In this document: positions 25,334-33,873 of the stretch, one piece after another
Layout of the letters: each line of letters starts with the position of its first letter
Numbering within the stretch: position 1 is the first letter of the stretch
NCBI RefSeq assembly: GCF_005217525.1
Contig: NZ_PNXQ01000014.1
Span: forward strand, 140,717 to 204,716
Direction of reading: 5' to 3'
DNA length: 64,000 nt
From: Paenibacillus terrae
GTDB lineage: Bacteria; Bacillota; Bacilli; Paenibacillales; Paenibacillaceae
Made by a program: the position numbers and the translations under genes
The notes under the pieces: generated by a model
The model's input: the letters and a program-made list of their open reading frames with translations, nothing else
Database searches by the model: none
Told to the model about the DNA's origin: nothing

Positions 25334-26746
25334 ATGAGCGCAGCAGAGGCTAGTCGTAAACCTTCCTTGACCGAAGGTCCAATTGCCAAAACACTGTTTT
25401 TATTTTCCTTGCCAATGCTGTTCGGAAACGTGATACAGTCGTTGAATGGAACGATCAATTCGATCTGGGTCGGCAAGTTTCTGGGCGAGGCTGCATTGAC
25501 CGCCGCTTCCAACGGAAACATTATTATGTTTTTTCTCATCAGCGCCATCTTTGGCGTCACCATGGCTGCCACCATCATGATCGGGCAGAAGATTGGTGCG
25601 GGAGATGTTGCTGAAACCAAGCGTATAGTAGGCACAAGTGCAGTCTTTTTTCTTGTACTTGCTCTGGCTGTTGGCATTATAGGATTTTTTGGATCTCCAT
25701 GGATTCTTCGTGTGCTGAACACACCCGCTGAGTCTGTGGATATGGCAATCACATATACGCGTATTATTTTTGCGGGTATGCCCTTTTTGTACGGTTATAA
25801 CTATATTATGACCGTGATGAGAGGGGCGGGGGATTCCAAAACACCATTTTATTTTCTACTCATTTCTGTCGTACTGGATGTGCTGCTTAATCCATTGTTA
25901 ATATTTGGATGGGGACCTATACCCGCGATGGGCATCGGGGGTTCTGCAGCGGCTACACTGATCGCTCAAGGGGTCAGCTTCGTGCTGATTCTCATTTATC
26001 TTTACCGTGTAAAATACTTTTTGCGTATTACATCCTCAGAGCTTCATTTGCTGAGATTTGATTGGGAAATTATTTGGGCCTTAATCCGTAAGGGAGTGCC
26101 TATGGGGCTGCAAATGATTGCTGTCTCCTCCAGTGCAATCGCGTTGATGAACCTGATTAACGGATACGGTACAGTGGCGGCAGCAGCTTATACTGCAGCA
26201 AATAACTTGTCCAGCTATGTGCAGATGCCAGCCATGGCACTAGGTGCTGCTGTGTCTTCCTTTGCGGCACAAAATATCGGGGCTGGGCGTTGGGATCGGG
26301 TGCGCAAGATTACATGGATTGGAATTGTGTACAATTTTGTACTGACTGGTGGATTAGTAGTATTGATTTACATCTTAAACCGGGAGGCCTTGCTGATGTT
26401 CCTTCCTTCTAGTGGCGGCGCTTTGGAACTGGGCATGCGGATTAATCTGATTACGTTGTGGTCTTTTGTCATATTCGGTATTACAAATGTCATTACAGGG
26501 GTTGTACGATCTACGGGTTCCGTAGTCGTACCACTTTTAATTACCATCATTTCATTATGGGGCATTCGTATTCCTCTGGCCTATGCGTTTGTCGATGAAT
26601 ACGGTCTGGATGCTGTATGGTGGAGCTTCCCTGTTGGCTTTGCCATCTCAGCAGTGGCAGTTATTTTCTATTATGCTTTTGGAAAATGGAAGCAGGCCAG
26701 CATGGATGGATTCCATGGCGTAAAGCCTGTAGAGGATGAGGGATAG
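25334..26746 (+). CDS. MATE family efflux transporter
   Basis: This 470-residue protein has about 12 membrane helices in two homologous halves. MATE signatures include the N-terminal GPIAKTLFLFSLPMLFGN, NSIWVGKFLG, MRGAGDSKTPFYF and, in the second half, GVPMGLQMIAVSSSAIALMN and SFAAQNIGAGRWDR. MATE carriers export cationic drugs or metabolites using Na+ or H+ gradients. The start ATG 25334 is nine bases after GAAGGAG. The longer frame from 25235 begins inside the csp terminator. It is a single gene with no adjacent regulator. Confidence 0.92.
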   Translation: MSAAEASRKPSLTEGPIAKTLFLFSLPMLFGNVIQSLNGTINSIWVGKFLGEAALTAASNGNIIMFFLISAIFGVTMAATIMIGQKIGAGDVAETKRIVGTSAVFFLVLALAVGIIGFFGSPWILRVLNTPAESVDMAITYTRIIFAGMPFLYGYNYIMTVMRGAGDSKTPFYFLLISVVLDVLLNPLLIFGWGPIPAMGIGGSAAATLIAQGVSFVLILIYLYRVKYFLRITSSELHLLRFDWEIIWALIRKGVPMGLQMIAVSSSAIALMNLINGYGTVAAAAYTAANNLSSYVQMPAMALGAAVSSFAAQNIGAGRWDRVRKITWIGIVYNFVLTGGLVVLIYILNREALLMFLPSSGGALELGMRINLITLWSFVIFGITNVITGVVRSTGSVVVPLLITIISLWGIRIPLAYAFVDEYGLDAVWWSFPVGFAISAVAVIFYYAFGKWKQASMDGFHGVKPVEDEG

Positions 26747-26983
26747 GCAGGGCCTTAAGCCTATTTTAAATTAATAATTTTATCAGGGGAAATTTTGTTT
26801 AATTTCAATTTTTGTGCATTTGATCAAGACAGGTAAAAAGATTTTTTATGAAAATGGTTCGTTTTTCTTAAATAATAAAGAAAAAGTGAGGTTGTTCATT
26901 TGTGCTAAAAGGACGATCATATTATAATGAGTATGGTTTGGATAGGTATAATTACGTAGACAACAATGTGGAGGCACCGTCAT

Positions 26984-28063
26984 TTGAGTTATGTTGAGCA
27001 AGGACGTTATCAAGTTCCGAGAGGCCCCATAGGTCTAATGAGCCGAATGTACAAGCACATTCTCCCTGAAACGAAGCACGAATTGGCAAATTGGAAACAT
27101 AAGGCTGAACAGATTCCGGATCCCGAGCTGAGAAGTCAGGCACTTGCAAGCATAGCAGAAAAGACATTTCACTGTGTAGGCGGAGCGGTGTATGCCGCAG
27201 GGAATATGTCTGCCCGGCAGACGTTAATTCCGCTTATTGTGGCGTATCAGACGATTAGCGATTATCTGGACAACCTGTGTGATCGCAGCACGTCCATGGA
27301 TCCGGATGATTTCAGGCTGTTGCATCAGTCTATGCTGGATGCGGTCAACCCGGCAGCCAAGCCAGTGAATTATTACGCTTTGCGTCGTGAGCAGGAGGAT
27401 GGCGGTTATTTGACCGGGCTGGTGACAACCTGTCAGTCTTGTATAAGCAGGCTTCCTGGCTATGAGGCGGCAATGCCTTACGTTCAGGATCTGGCGGGAT
27501 TATACACGGATTTGCAAGTTTACAAGCATATTAAACCCGAATTGCGCGAACAAGCGCTACTGGATTGGTGGTCGGTTCATAAGGGCCGTACACCGGAGCT
27601 GCGCTGGAACGAATTTGCTGCTGCTACCGGTTCAACCCTGGGGGTATTTATGCTGTTTCTTGCTGCCAGCGACCGGCATCTCACGGATGCGGGGGCTGCC
27701 TCAATACATGCATCGTATTTTCCACATGTGTGCAGTCTTCATATTTTGCTGGATTATCTAATCGATCAAGACGAAGACCGGAAGGGCGGAGATCTTAACT
27801 TCTGCAATTATTATGAAGATACCGACATGATGCTGGACCGGATCGCCTATGTTGTGAATCGGGCGCGGGTTGATATTGCAGATGTCCCTGCCAGCTCCTT
27901 TCACCGGATGATTATCGAGGGATTGCTGGCGTTATATTTATCCGACCCCAAAGTTAGCGAGCAGCAGGAAGTGCGCTCGGTTTCGAAACGTTTAATGAAA
28001 AACAGTCCGCTCATGCGCTTGTTTTTCTTCTTAAACAGTCGATGGATAAGAAGGCTTTTATGA
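26984..28063 (+). CDS. ytpB: Tetraprenyl-beta-curcumene synthase family protein (YtpB/DUF2600)
   Basis: This 359-residue all-helical terpene synthase-like protein is of the YtpB family, which in Bacillus cyclises long-chain prenyl diphosphate in C35 sesquarterpene synthesis linked to spores. The aspartate-rich motif is in TISDYLDNLCDR, and a second acidic region is YLIDQDEDRKGGDLNFCNYY. The length matches YtpB (about 367). The start is TTG 26984, nine bases after GTGGAGG. ATG 26966 would overlap that site. It is followed 23 bases later by pfkA. The prenyl cyclase partner (SqhC) is not in the window. Confidence 0.88.
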   Translation: MSYVEQGRYQVPRGPIGLMSRMYKHILPETKHELANWKHKAEQIPDPELRSQALASIAEKTFHCVGGAVYAAGNMSARQTLIPLIVAYQTISDYLDNLCDRSTSMDPDDFRLLHQSMLDAVNPAAKPVNYYALRREQEDGGYLTGLVTTCQSCISRLPGYEAAMPYVQDLAGLYTDLQVYKHIKPELREQALLDWWSVHKGRTPELRWNEFAAATGSTLGVFMLFLAASDRHLTDAGAASIHASYFPHVCSLHILLDYLIDQDEDRKGGDLNFCNYYEDTDMMLDRIAYVVNRARVDIADVPASSFHRMIIEGLLALYLSDPKVSEQQEVRSVSKRLMKNSPLMRLFFFLNSRWIRRLL

Positions 28064-28086
28064 ACATTTTGAGGAGGTCATAAATC

Positions 28087-29058
28087 ATGACAGCAGTTAA
28101 GAAAATCGCAGTATTAACGAGTGGTGGAGATTCACAGGGGATGAACGCCGCAGTTCGCGCCGTTGTGCGCAGTGGCTTGTATTTTGGACTTGAAGTATTC
28201 GGGGTTCAGCGCGGATATCAGGGCCTGTTGAATGATGATATTTTCCCGATGGATTTGAGAAGTGTCGGAGATATTATCCAACGTGGGGGTACTGTACTTC
28301 AATCTGCAAGATGCAAGGAATTTACGACTGAAGAAGGGCAGAAAAAAGGCGCACAAATTTTGCGTGACCGTGGAATTGATGGTGTAGTCGTGATTGGTGG
28401 AGACGGTTCCTATCAAGGGGCTAACAAACTGACCAAGCAAGGAATTAAAACCATGTGTCTTCCAGGTACGATTGACAATGACATTTCCTTCACTGACTAC
28501 ACGATTGGTTTTGATACGGCAGTTAGTATCGTAGTGGACGCCATCAACAAGCTGCGTGATACGATGTCATCGCATGAGCGTTCTTCTATCGTAGAAGTTA
28601 TGGGACGTCATTGCGGCGATATTGCTTTGCATGCAGGTCTGGCTTCCGGTGCGGAAACGATTTTGGTACCCGAGGTAGAGTTTGACCTGAATGAAGTATC
28701 TGATCGGATGAAGCAAAACTTTAAGCATGGCAAACGCCATAGTATCATTATCGTTGCTGAAGGCGCAGGCAAAGGCGAGACCGTAGCACAGGTAATCCAG
28801 GAAAACTGTCCGGATTATGAGCCGCGTGTAACAGTGCTTGGGCACATTCAACGTGGAGGCACACCAACCGCATTTGACCGTAATCTGGCAAGCCGTTTGG
28901 GTGACTTTGCTGTTCGTCAATTGATTGAGGGCGTATCTGACAAGGCTTGTGGAACGATTGACGGCAAGCTGGTAGCCACAGATATTGATCAGGTCGTAAA
29001 TACGAAAAAAGAATTCAATATGGAGCTTTACGAGCTGGCTTTGCGCTTGTCCCAGTAA
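28087..29058 (+). CDS. pfkA: ATP-dependent 6-phosphofructokinase
   Basis: This 323-residue glycolytic enzyme phosphorylates fructose 6-phosphate with ATP. Motifs are LTSGGDSQGMNAAVRA (ATP site), VVIGGDGSYQGA, LPGTIDND with the catalytic Asp, VEVMGRHCGDIALHAGL and LGHIQRGGTPTAFDR. The length is that of bacterial PfkA (about 319). In most PfkA proteins the first motif reads GGDSPGMN. Here the Pro is Gln. Gly at the ATP-selecting position of the GGDGS loop indicates ATP rather than pyrophosphate use. GAGGAGGTCATAAATC precedes the ATG. It probably shares a transcript with the YtpB-like gene and ends at the 29112 terminator. Confidence 0.95.
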   Translation: MTAVKKIAVLTSGGDSQGMNAAVRAVVRSGLYFGLEVFGVQRGYQGLLNDDIFPMDLRSVGDIIQRGGTVLQSARCKEFTTEEGQKKGAQILRDRGIDGVVVIGGDGSYQGANKLTKQGIKTMCLPGTIDNDISFTDYTIGFDTAVSIVVDAINKLRDTMSSHERSSIVEVMGRHCGDIALHAGLASGAETILVPEVEFDLNEVSDRMKQNFKHGKRHSIIIVAEGAGKGETVAQVIQENCPDYEPRVTVLGHIQRGGTPTAFDRNLASRLGDFAVRQLIEGVSDKACGTIDGKLVATDIDQVVNTKKEFNMELYELALRLSQ

Positions 29059-29111
29059 TGAAAGCTGTTTTAGTAACAAATTGATTCACATTTAGGAATT
29101 CTTAAATTCAT

Positions 29112-29142
29112 GCGGATGACTCCAGTCATCCGCTTATTTTTT
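29112..29142 (+). terminator. Intrinsic terminator of pfkA
   Basis: The stem GCGGATGA / TCATCCGC with a six-base loop is followed by TTATTTTTTA. Confidence 0.88.
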
Positions 29143-29174
29143 AACATTTAAAGCAGATCTGGAGGAAATAAACC

Positions 29175-29378
29175 ATGTATTTGTTCAAAATCGAAGTGGA
29201 CAGCTCGGAAGGAGCCTTAACGGTTATTCTCGTTGCGGAAAATGAGGAGCAGGCATTCCAGGCTGTAGATCAGCATGTGGAGAGACATTTTCTGTATCCT
29301 CCGAAACTGAACGAAGTAGCTATTGTGGAGAAAAAAAGAATAGCTTCGGGTACTGCCTATGTCATGGAAACACGCTGA
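29175..29378 (+). CDS. DUF3906 family protein
   Basis: This is a 67-residue protein starting MYLFKIEVDSSEGALTVILV, with a helix EEQAFQAVDQHVERHF and a C-terminal strand VEKKRIASGTAYVME. This alpha/beta layout and the EKKRI segment match DUF3906 of Bacillales. No function is known. CTGGAGGAAATAAACC before the ATG is a strong ribosome binding site. It is convergent with the MATE gene ending at 29389, with 10 bases between them and no separate terminator. Confidence 0.8.
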   Translation: MYLFKIEVDSSEGALTVILVAENEEQAFQAVDQHVERHFLYPPKLNEVAIVEKKRIASGTAYVMETR

Positions 29379-29388
29379 TACGCAAAGG

Positions 29389-30759
29389 CTAAACAGCCTC
29401 TGCGCGTCGTTTATTTTCGGTAAAACGTCGTTGTACAACCAGCAGGCGGAAGAGAAGTGCCACTGCTCCCGCGGCCAAACCTGTAATCAAGCCAATCCAA
29501 TAGCCGTAGGGACCAAATGATGTCCAACGTGCGATAATATACCCTACAGGAAGTCCGATAACCCAATAGGCCAGGAACGTAATCAGAAAGGCCGAATTGA
29601 CATCCTTATACCCACGCAGTGCTCCTTGAGTAGGTGTAGCAATAGCGTCGGATATTTGAAAGAAAATCGCATAGAGCAGGAAATGTTGCGTTAACTGAAT
29701 AACCTGTGGATCGGTGGAGTACAGCCGGGCGACCTGTTCGCCCCAGATCACAAGCACAACAGCCGTGATCAATGACAGGCCAATCGCACTGCTGATCCCC
29801 ATTACGCTGTATATTTTTGCATCCCGCGATCGTCCTGCCCCTGCCTCATACCCAACTAGAATCGTGAGTGCCATACAAATGCTGAGTGGAATCATATACA
29901 GCGTGGATGCAAAGTTCATAGCTGCCTGATGTGCCCCAATTGTTGCCGTATTATAACTGCTCATGAAAAGGGTAACAGCTGAGAAGACAGCGGTCTCGAA
30001 AAAGATCGCAAAGCCGATGGGTACGCCGATTTTGATAAGCTCTTTCCAAGCGCTAGCAGCGATGCCGTATATCTTGCTGAAAACCTCGTACTCGGCAAAT
30101 ATCCTTCCCCGATGTGCGGTGATGCCAGCAACAAGCATAACAATCCAGTACGTGGCGGCAGTTGCCACTCCGGAACCCACACCTCCCAGGCGCGGAAACC
30201 CCCAGTTTCCATAAATAAGTAAGTAATTCAACAAGACATTGATGGGTAACGACATCAGTGTGATGGTCATTGTAAACCGAGTTTGTCCCAGCGCATCCAT
30301 AAAGCTCCGAAGGACCGTATAAGCAAAGAGCGGGGCAATGCCGAAGGCCATCGCACAAAGGTAGTACAAAGCCACATTATGAACCCTCAACTCCAGATTC
30401 ATTCCGTGGAGAATGGGCTTAACGAGAAAAACACCTGCAATCAGAACAATCATGGATAGAGTGAGTGAAAGCCACAGCGCCTGAATGACATAGTAAGAAA
30501 CCTTGTCCTTGCGCTGTGCTCCAACCAATTGCGATACAATAGGGGTAACGGCCATAAGTATTCCGTTGAGGCCTGTTTGCACGGGTACCCACAGACTCAC
30601 ACCGATGGCTACACCAGCCAAATCGGCAGAAGAAAAGTGTCCTGACATATTAGTATCAAAAAAAGTCATCGCGGATAGTGCAAGCTGTGTTACCAGAATA
30701 GGGAGCAAAATGTTAAAAAGCTGCTTCCATTTCTGGCTGTTAGTTAGAGTTAATTGCAT
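29389..30759 (-). CDS. MATE family efflux transporter (NorM-like)
   Basis: This 456-residue, 12-helix protein is of the NorM-like MATE branch. Signatures are LLPILVTQLALSAMTFFDT, MSGHFSSADLAGVAIG, LRSFMDALGQTRFTM and, in the second half, GVPIGFAIFFETAVFSAVTL and VGYEAGAGRSRDAK. It would export organic cations or drugs in exchange for Na+ or H+. The start ATG 30759 has GTGAGGACA at good spacing. It is a distinct lineage from the other MATE protein at 25334, with little motif identity. The gene stands alone. Confidence 0.92.
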   Translation of the reverse strand: MQLTLTNSQKWKQLFNILLPILVTQLALSAMTFFDTNMSGHFSSADLAGVAIGVSLWVPVQTGLNGILMAVTPIVSQLVGAQRKDKVSYYVIQALWLSLTLSMIVLIAGVFLVKPILHGMNLELRVHNVALYYLCAMAFGIAPLFAYTVLRSFMDALGQTRFTMTITLMSLPINVLLNYLLIYGNWGFPRLGGVGSGVATAATYWIVMLVAGITAHRGRIFAEYEVFSKIYGIAASAWKELIKIGVPIGFAIFFETAVFSAVTLFMSSYNTATIGAHQAAMNFASTLYMIPLSICMALTILVGYEAGAGRSRDAKIYSVMGISSAIGLSLITAVVLVIWGEQVARLYSTDPQVIQLTQHFLLYAIFFQISDAIATPTQGALRGYKDVNSAFLITFLAYWVIGLPVGYIIARWTSFGPYGYWIGLITGLAAGAVALLFRLLVVQRRFTENKRRAEAV

Positions 30760-30852
30760 TTTTATGTCCTCACTTACTTGGAGTTATCAATCGAATATAT
30801 CATAACATGTCAAGTATTTATTGTAAGGGATGCGGCAGCATTTGAACAGCAA

Positions 30853-30892
30853 CAAAAAAGACTGTACCCATGATCAAACGAATGGGACAGCC
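30853..30892 (-). terminator. Intrinsic terminator of the glycoside hydrolase gene
   Basis: On the minus strand GGCTGTCCCAT and ATGGGTACAGTC pair around a 10-base loop and are followed by TTTTTTG. It lies about 60 bases after the stop at 30956. Confidence 0.82.
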
Positions 30893-30955
30893 TTCGAAAC
30901 TTCTAAATCATTGGGTGTATTTCTTAAAATTAATAATAAGACCGGGATATATGGA

Positions 30956-32134
30956 TTATTTGTACGTTACTCCGCTCGTATAGCGGTTTGTAGCATTCCA
31001 GAGTAAATATTCATCCACTTTCATGTCCTTAAGCGCTCGAATTTGATCCTCAACCTGGGTTTTACCATATTTGGCATAATGACCGTTTCCCAACCAGCTT
31101 GCGGTAAAATCCTGAATCCATGGACGAATGATCGGTTTCAGCTTGCCTGTCGGGTCAAGCTTTTTGTGCGTATCCGCCATCGAACCCTTAATGGTCTGGT
31201 ACGGATTTTTGTCGGGGTCCTTTACACCGAACCAGCCTGTAGTATAGTGACTAGGATAGATCATAGGAGAAATGACATCCACGTTTTCCGAAATTTTGGC
31301 GAAATCCTGTCCGATTCCCTCTGCAGCAGGAACGGAAGCGGCATACCCGAAAATATCTACCGATACCCGCACACCCAGTGGAGCAAGCTCTTTACGGGCA
31401 TATTGCACGAACTCAGCGACCACATCTACACGTGATTGATCGGATTTGGTATATTTCAACTTGTCCGCTCTTTTCTCAAAGCCTTCAGGGAAACGTACAT
31501 AGTCAAACTGAATTTCCTTGAAGCCCAGCTTTGCCACCTCCCTGGCGATAGCAATATTATAATCCCAAACCTCTTTATTGTAGGGATTAACGAACCCGTC
31601 TCCCTTGCCGTTTTTCCAGACAGAGCCGTCAGGATTACGGAAGGACATTTCGGGATTCTTGTTGGCTAATACCGTATCTTTAAAAACAACAATACGGGCA
31701 ATTGGGTAAACGTTATGCTTTTTCAATCGCTCCATCAAACCGGAGATATCCCGAATGAATTTTTGCGGCTTACCCAATTTCAGCAATTCGGGATTGGTCG
31801 TTGGATAGGTGATGTAGCCTGCATCATCTTTAATATCAATAACCATGGAATTGAGCTCTGTCTTGTCTAGCAGTTCAAGCAACTGGGTCATACGTGAACC
31901 GCCTGCGCTATAAGCCGTGACATAAATCCCCTTGATAGCAGGAGTCGTCGGCTGGGGGTCAATTTTAACTGGAGGATTGGATGCATCCACCTTCAGATCA
32001 CTTTGTTGGGCCTGAATCATCGCGCTGTTGATTGTCGTTGCCACCGTATCTTTTACATTTGGGCCGTTGACTGATTGTGTCTCGTTTCCGCCCATTCCTA
32101 TTGCCAATAGCATAATTGCCCAAATCATACTCAT
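30956..32134 (-). CDS. Putative glycoside hydrolase (DUF4015), membrane-anchored or secreted
   Basis: This 392-residue protein has an N-terminal hydrophobic segment (MIWAIMLLAIG) that is probably a signal anchor, and a Pro/Thr linker to about residue 65. A TIM-barrel domain follows with ELNSMVIDIKDDAGYITY, RIVVFKDTVL, GFKEIQFDYVRFPEG and VDIFGYAAS, and ends with EYLLWNATNRY. These are hallmarks of the DUF4015 putative glycosyl hydrolase family. The Asp in FDYVRFPE is the likely catalytic acid/base or nucleophile. The substrate is unknown, and cell-wall or exopolysaccharide is a guess. GGGAGAGAG precedes ATG 32134. Confidence 0.85.
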   Translation of the reverse strand: MSMIWAIMLLAIGMGGNETQSVNGPNVKDTVATTINSAMIQAQQSDLKVDASNPPVKIDPQPTTPAIKGIYVTAYSAGGSRMTQLLELLDKTELNSMVIDIKDDAGYITYPTTNPELLKLGKPQKFIRDISGLMERLKKHNVYPIARIVVFKDTVLANKNPEMSFRNPDGSVWKNGKGDGFVNPYNKEVWDYNIAIAREVAKLGFKEIQFDYVRFPEGFEKRADKLKYTKSDQSRVDVVAEFVQYARKELAPLGVRVSVDIFGYAASVPAAEGIGQDFAKISENVDVISPMIYPSHYTTGWFGVKDPDKNPYQTIKGSMADTHKKLDPTGKLKPIIRPWIQDFTASWLGNGHYAKYGKTQVEDQIRALKDMKVDEYLLWNATNRYTSGVTYK

Positions 32135-32292
32135 TTCTTAACTCTCTCCCTTATGTATGTCGCTTACCTGATTATACGTAAAGTTATGTATCGAAAAAAC
32201 AACACGGTTGTAACCAATGCTGGAATCATCAGGCACAGTCTTACATGATTAACCCAACCCGTGTCCATTGAATCCGTAAAATGGCATAAATA

Positions 32293-32340
32293 ATGCCGCT
32301 TTCTTCGTGGCTGCGGACTGCAACCGGAAGGAGCGGCACT
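32293..32340 (-). terminator. Terminator-like inverted repeat after the small 32366-32560 gene
   Basis: TGCCGCT-TTCTTC pairs with GGAAGG-AGCGGCA (two G-U pairs). On the minus strand it is followed by TTATTTAT. The loop is long at about 18 bases, so it is a weaker example. Confidence 0.5.
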
Positions 32341-32365
32341 TGGTGGAGAGATTTAATGAAGATGT

Positions 32366-32560
32366 TTACTGAAGATACGTATTGTCCTGATGCTCACAAA
32401 TACTGTACTGAATAATTTCGAGCGCATCCGTGGGCTTGAGAATGGCCATCCCGTCCCGAAGTACAATCATCGAGTTCAGCTCATTCTTTTTGAGAAACGG
32501 GAGCATTTCTGGATACCACCTCAAGACAATGTCGGACAGTTTTACCGTTTCCATTTCCAC
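32366..32560 (-). CDS. Small uncharacterised protein
   Basis: This is a 64-residue protein reading METVKLSDIVLRWYPEMLPF after two leading residues, then a short strand NSMIVLRDGMAILKPTDALE. It is soluble, with a compact alpha/beta look and one Cys near the C-terminus. No family was recognised. GTG 32560 was chosen because AAAGGGTGA lies five bases upstream. ATG 32554 is an alternative start. It is isolated between the glycoside hydrolase and YitT genes. Confidence 0.55.
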   Translation of the reverse strand: MEMETVKLSDIVLRWYPEMLPFLKKNELNSMIVLRDGMAILKPTDALEIIQYSICEHQDNTYLQ

Positions 32561-32726
32561 AAAAATCACCCTTTCCTGCTCGGAATCATTCCATCAGAAT
32601 CATTCGGTACGAATCGGAAAAGCAAAGTGCCTGTGAAATAGCAGGTAAAGCTGGTCTTTATATAGTATGGGAACAGCGCACGTATAGTGTACCACAGAAA
32701 CGACATTTTGACACTTGGGTTCGTGC

Positions 32727-33548
32727 TTATCTTCGACGGAAAGAGCCCATAACTCCTACTGTTTCCACGATATTAACGAAAGCAGAGGGATCCACTTGCT
32801 TAATAATGCGTTTCAGTTCTGCCAGCTCGTAGCGTGTTGTAACTGTCATCAGCATATCCTTTTCAGTATGAGAAAATGCACCTTCAATTTTAATTTTACT
32901 GACTCCACGTGGAGTCGTCAGCATTCGGCTGAGCAATTTCTCAGTATGCTCTGTGATGATGTAAACGGTTATTTTGGTGTGGCTCACATAAATCTGATCC
33001 AGCACCTTGCCGGTCACGAAAATGGATAACATGGATGCAAGGGCAATATTCCAGTCTTGATTCAGATATCCCGCTGCCAGAATAACCAGTCCATTCAAAC
33101 CGACGATCACGGTCCCTACAGGGAAATCGCGGTAACGGGTGACAATGGAGCCGATAATGTCAAAGCCGCCAGTAGATCCTCCCACCCGAAAGGAGATCCC
33201 TGCTCCAACGCCAATCAACACTCCACCAAAAACGGAGGCAAGCAGCGTATCTTTAACGAGAGCTTGCACTGGAATCCAGGCCAAAATCCATGTTGTAGCG
33301 ACAACAGATAAAATACTCATACTAATAAATCGCTTGCCTAAAATAAACCAGCCAGCAATAAGCATCGGGATGTTCAGAACAAAATACATCACGCTGATAT
33401 CGAATTTTGTAAAGTAGCCAATTAACATGGAAAGCCCTGCTACTCCGCCGCTCAGCAGGTGGTGGGGCACGAGAAACAGATTAAAACCGCTTGCTATAGC
33501 AGCGGCCCCCAAAATGACAACAAAACAGTTTAACACTATTTTTAACAA
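32727..33548 (-). CDS. YitT family membrane protein (DUF161/DUF2179)
   Basis: This 273-residue protein has five membrane helices in about residues 1-170, with SGFNLFLVPHHLLSGGVAGL, GGVLIGVGAGISFRVGGSTG and GFDIIGSIVTRY. A cytosolic C-terminal DUF2179 domain (from about 190) has VYIITEHTEKLL and TRGVSKIKIEG-like segments. This is the YitT family common in Bacillales, of unproven transport function. The start is TTG 33548, 10 bases after GAGGTGA. The upstream 325 bases are shared with the divergent helicase gene. Confidence 0.9.
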   Translation of the reverse strand: MLKIVLNCFVVILGAAAIASGFNLFLVPHHLLSGGVAGLSMLIGYFTKFDISVMYFVLNIPMLIAGWFILGKRFISMSILSVVATTWILAWIPVQALVKDTLLASVFGGVLIGVGAGISFRVGGSTGGFDIIGSIVTRYRDFPVGTVIVGLNGLVILAAGYLNQDWNIALASMLSIFVTGKVLDQIYVSHTKITVYIITEHTEKLLSRMLTTPRGVSKIKIEGAFSHTEKDMLMTVTTRYELAELKRIIKQVDPSAFVNIVETVGVMGSFRRR

Positions 33549-33610
33549 CGTTTTTTCACCTCATTTAAAATATACGGAAAGCAACTTGCTGGTATTCATG
33601 AATTGTTTTG

Positions 33611-33873
33611 TGCTATAATGCGATGTGGATATTCTTGAGTAGGGACCTTCTGTCCAGAGAAACACTTAAAATTTAAACTGTTTTAAAAAGGATAAATTCG
33701 TTTAAGATGTATCGGATAAGGTTACCCGAGTTTATACAGAATGATGCAGTTATAGGCCTAAATAAACTGTTACTGTATTGGGAAAACCTATACAATAATA
33801 TCGCTACTTAAGAATACAGACAACATTGTGGATTGTCCACCACATCCACCATTATGAAGGAGTTTGAATAAAT
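33611..33873 (+). promoter_or_regulatory. Extended -10 promoter and long leader of the DEAD-box helicase gene
   Basis: The 325 bases between the YitT and helicase starts hold no gene. TGCTATAAT at 33611-33619 is a consensus extended -10 element. No good -35 is seen. Transcription from it would give a leader of about 245 bases. Inside the leader are small hairpins, GGAC-CTTCT-GTCC (33641-33654 region) and TGTGGA-TTG-TCCACA-like pairing near 33827-33845, just before the GAAGGAG ribosome binding site. I recognise no known riboswitch. Long leaders are common for cold-induced RNA helicases. Confidence 0.5.
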
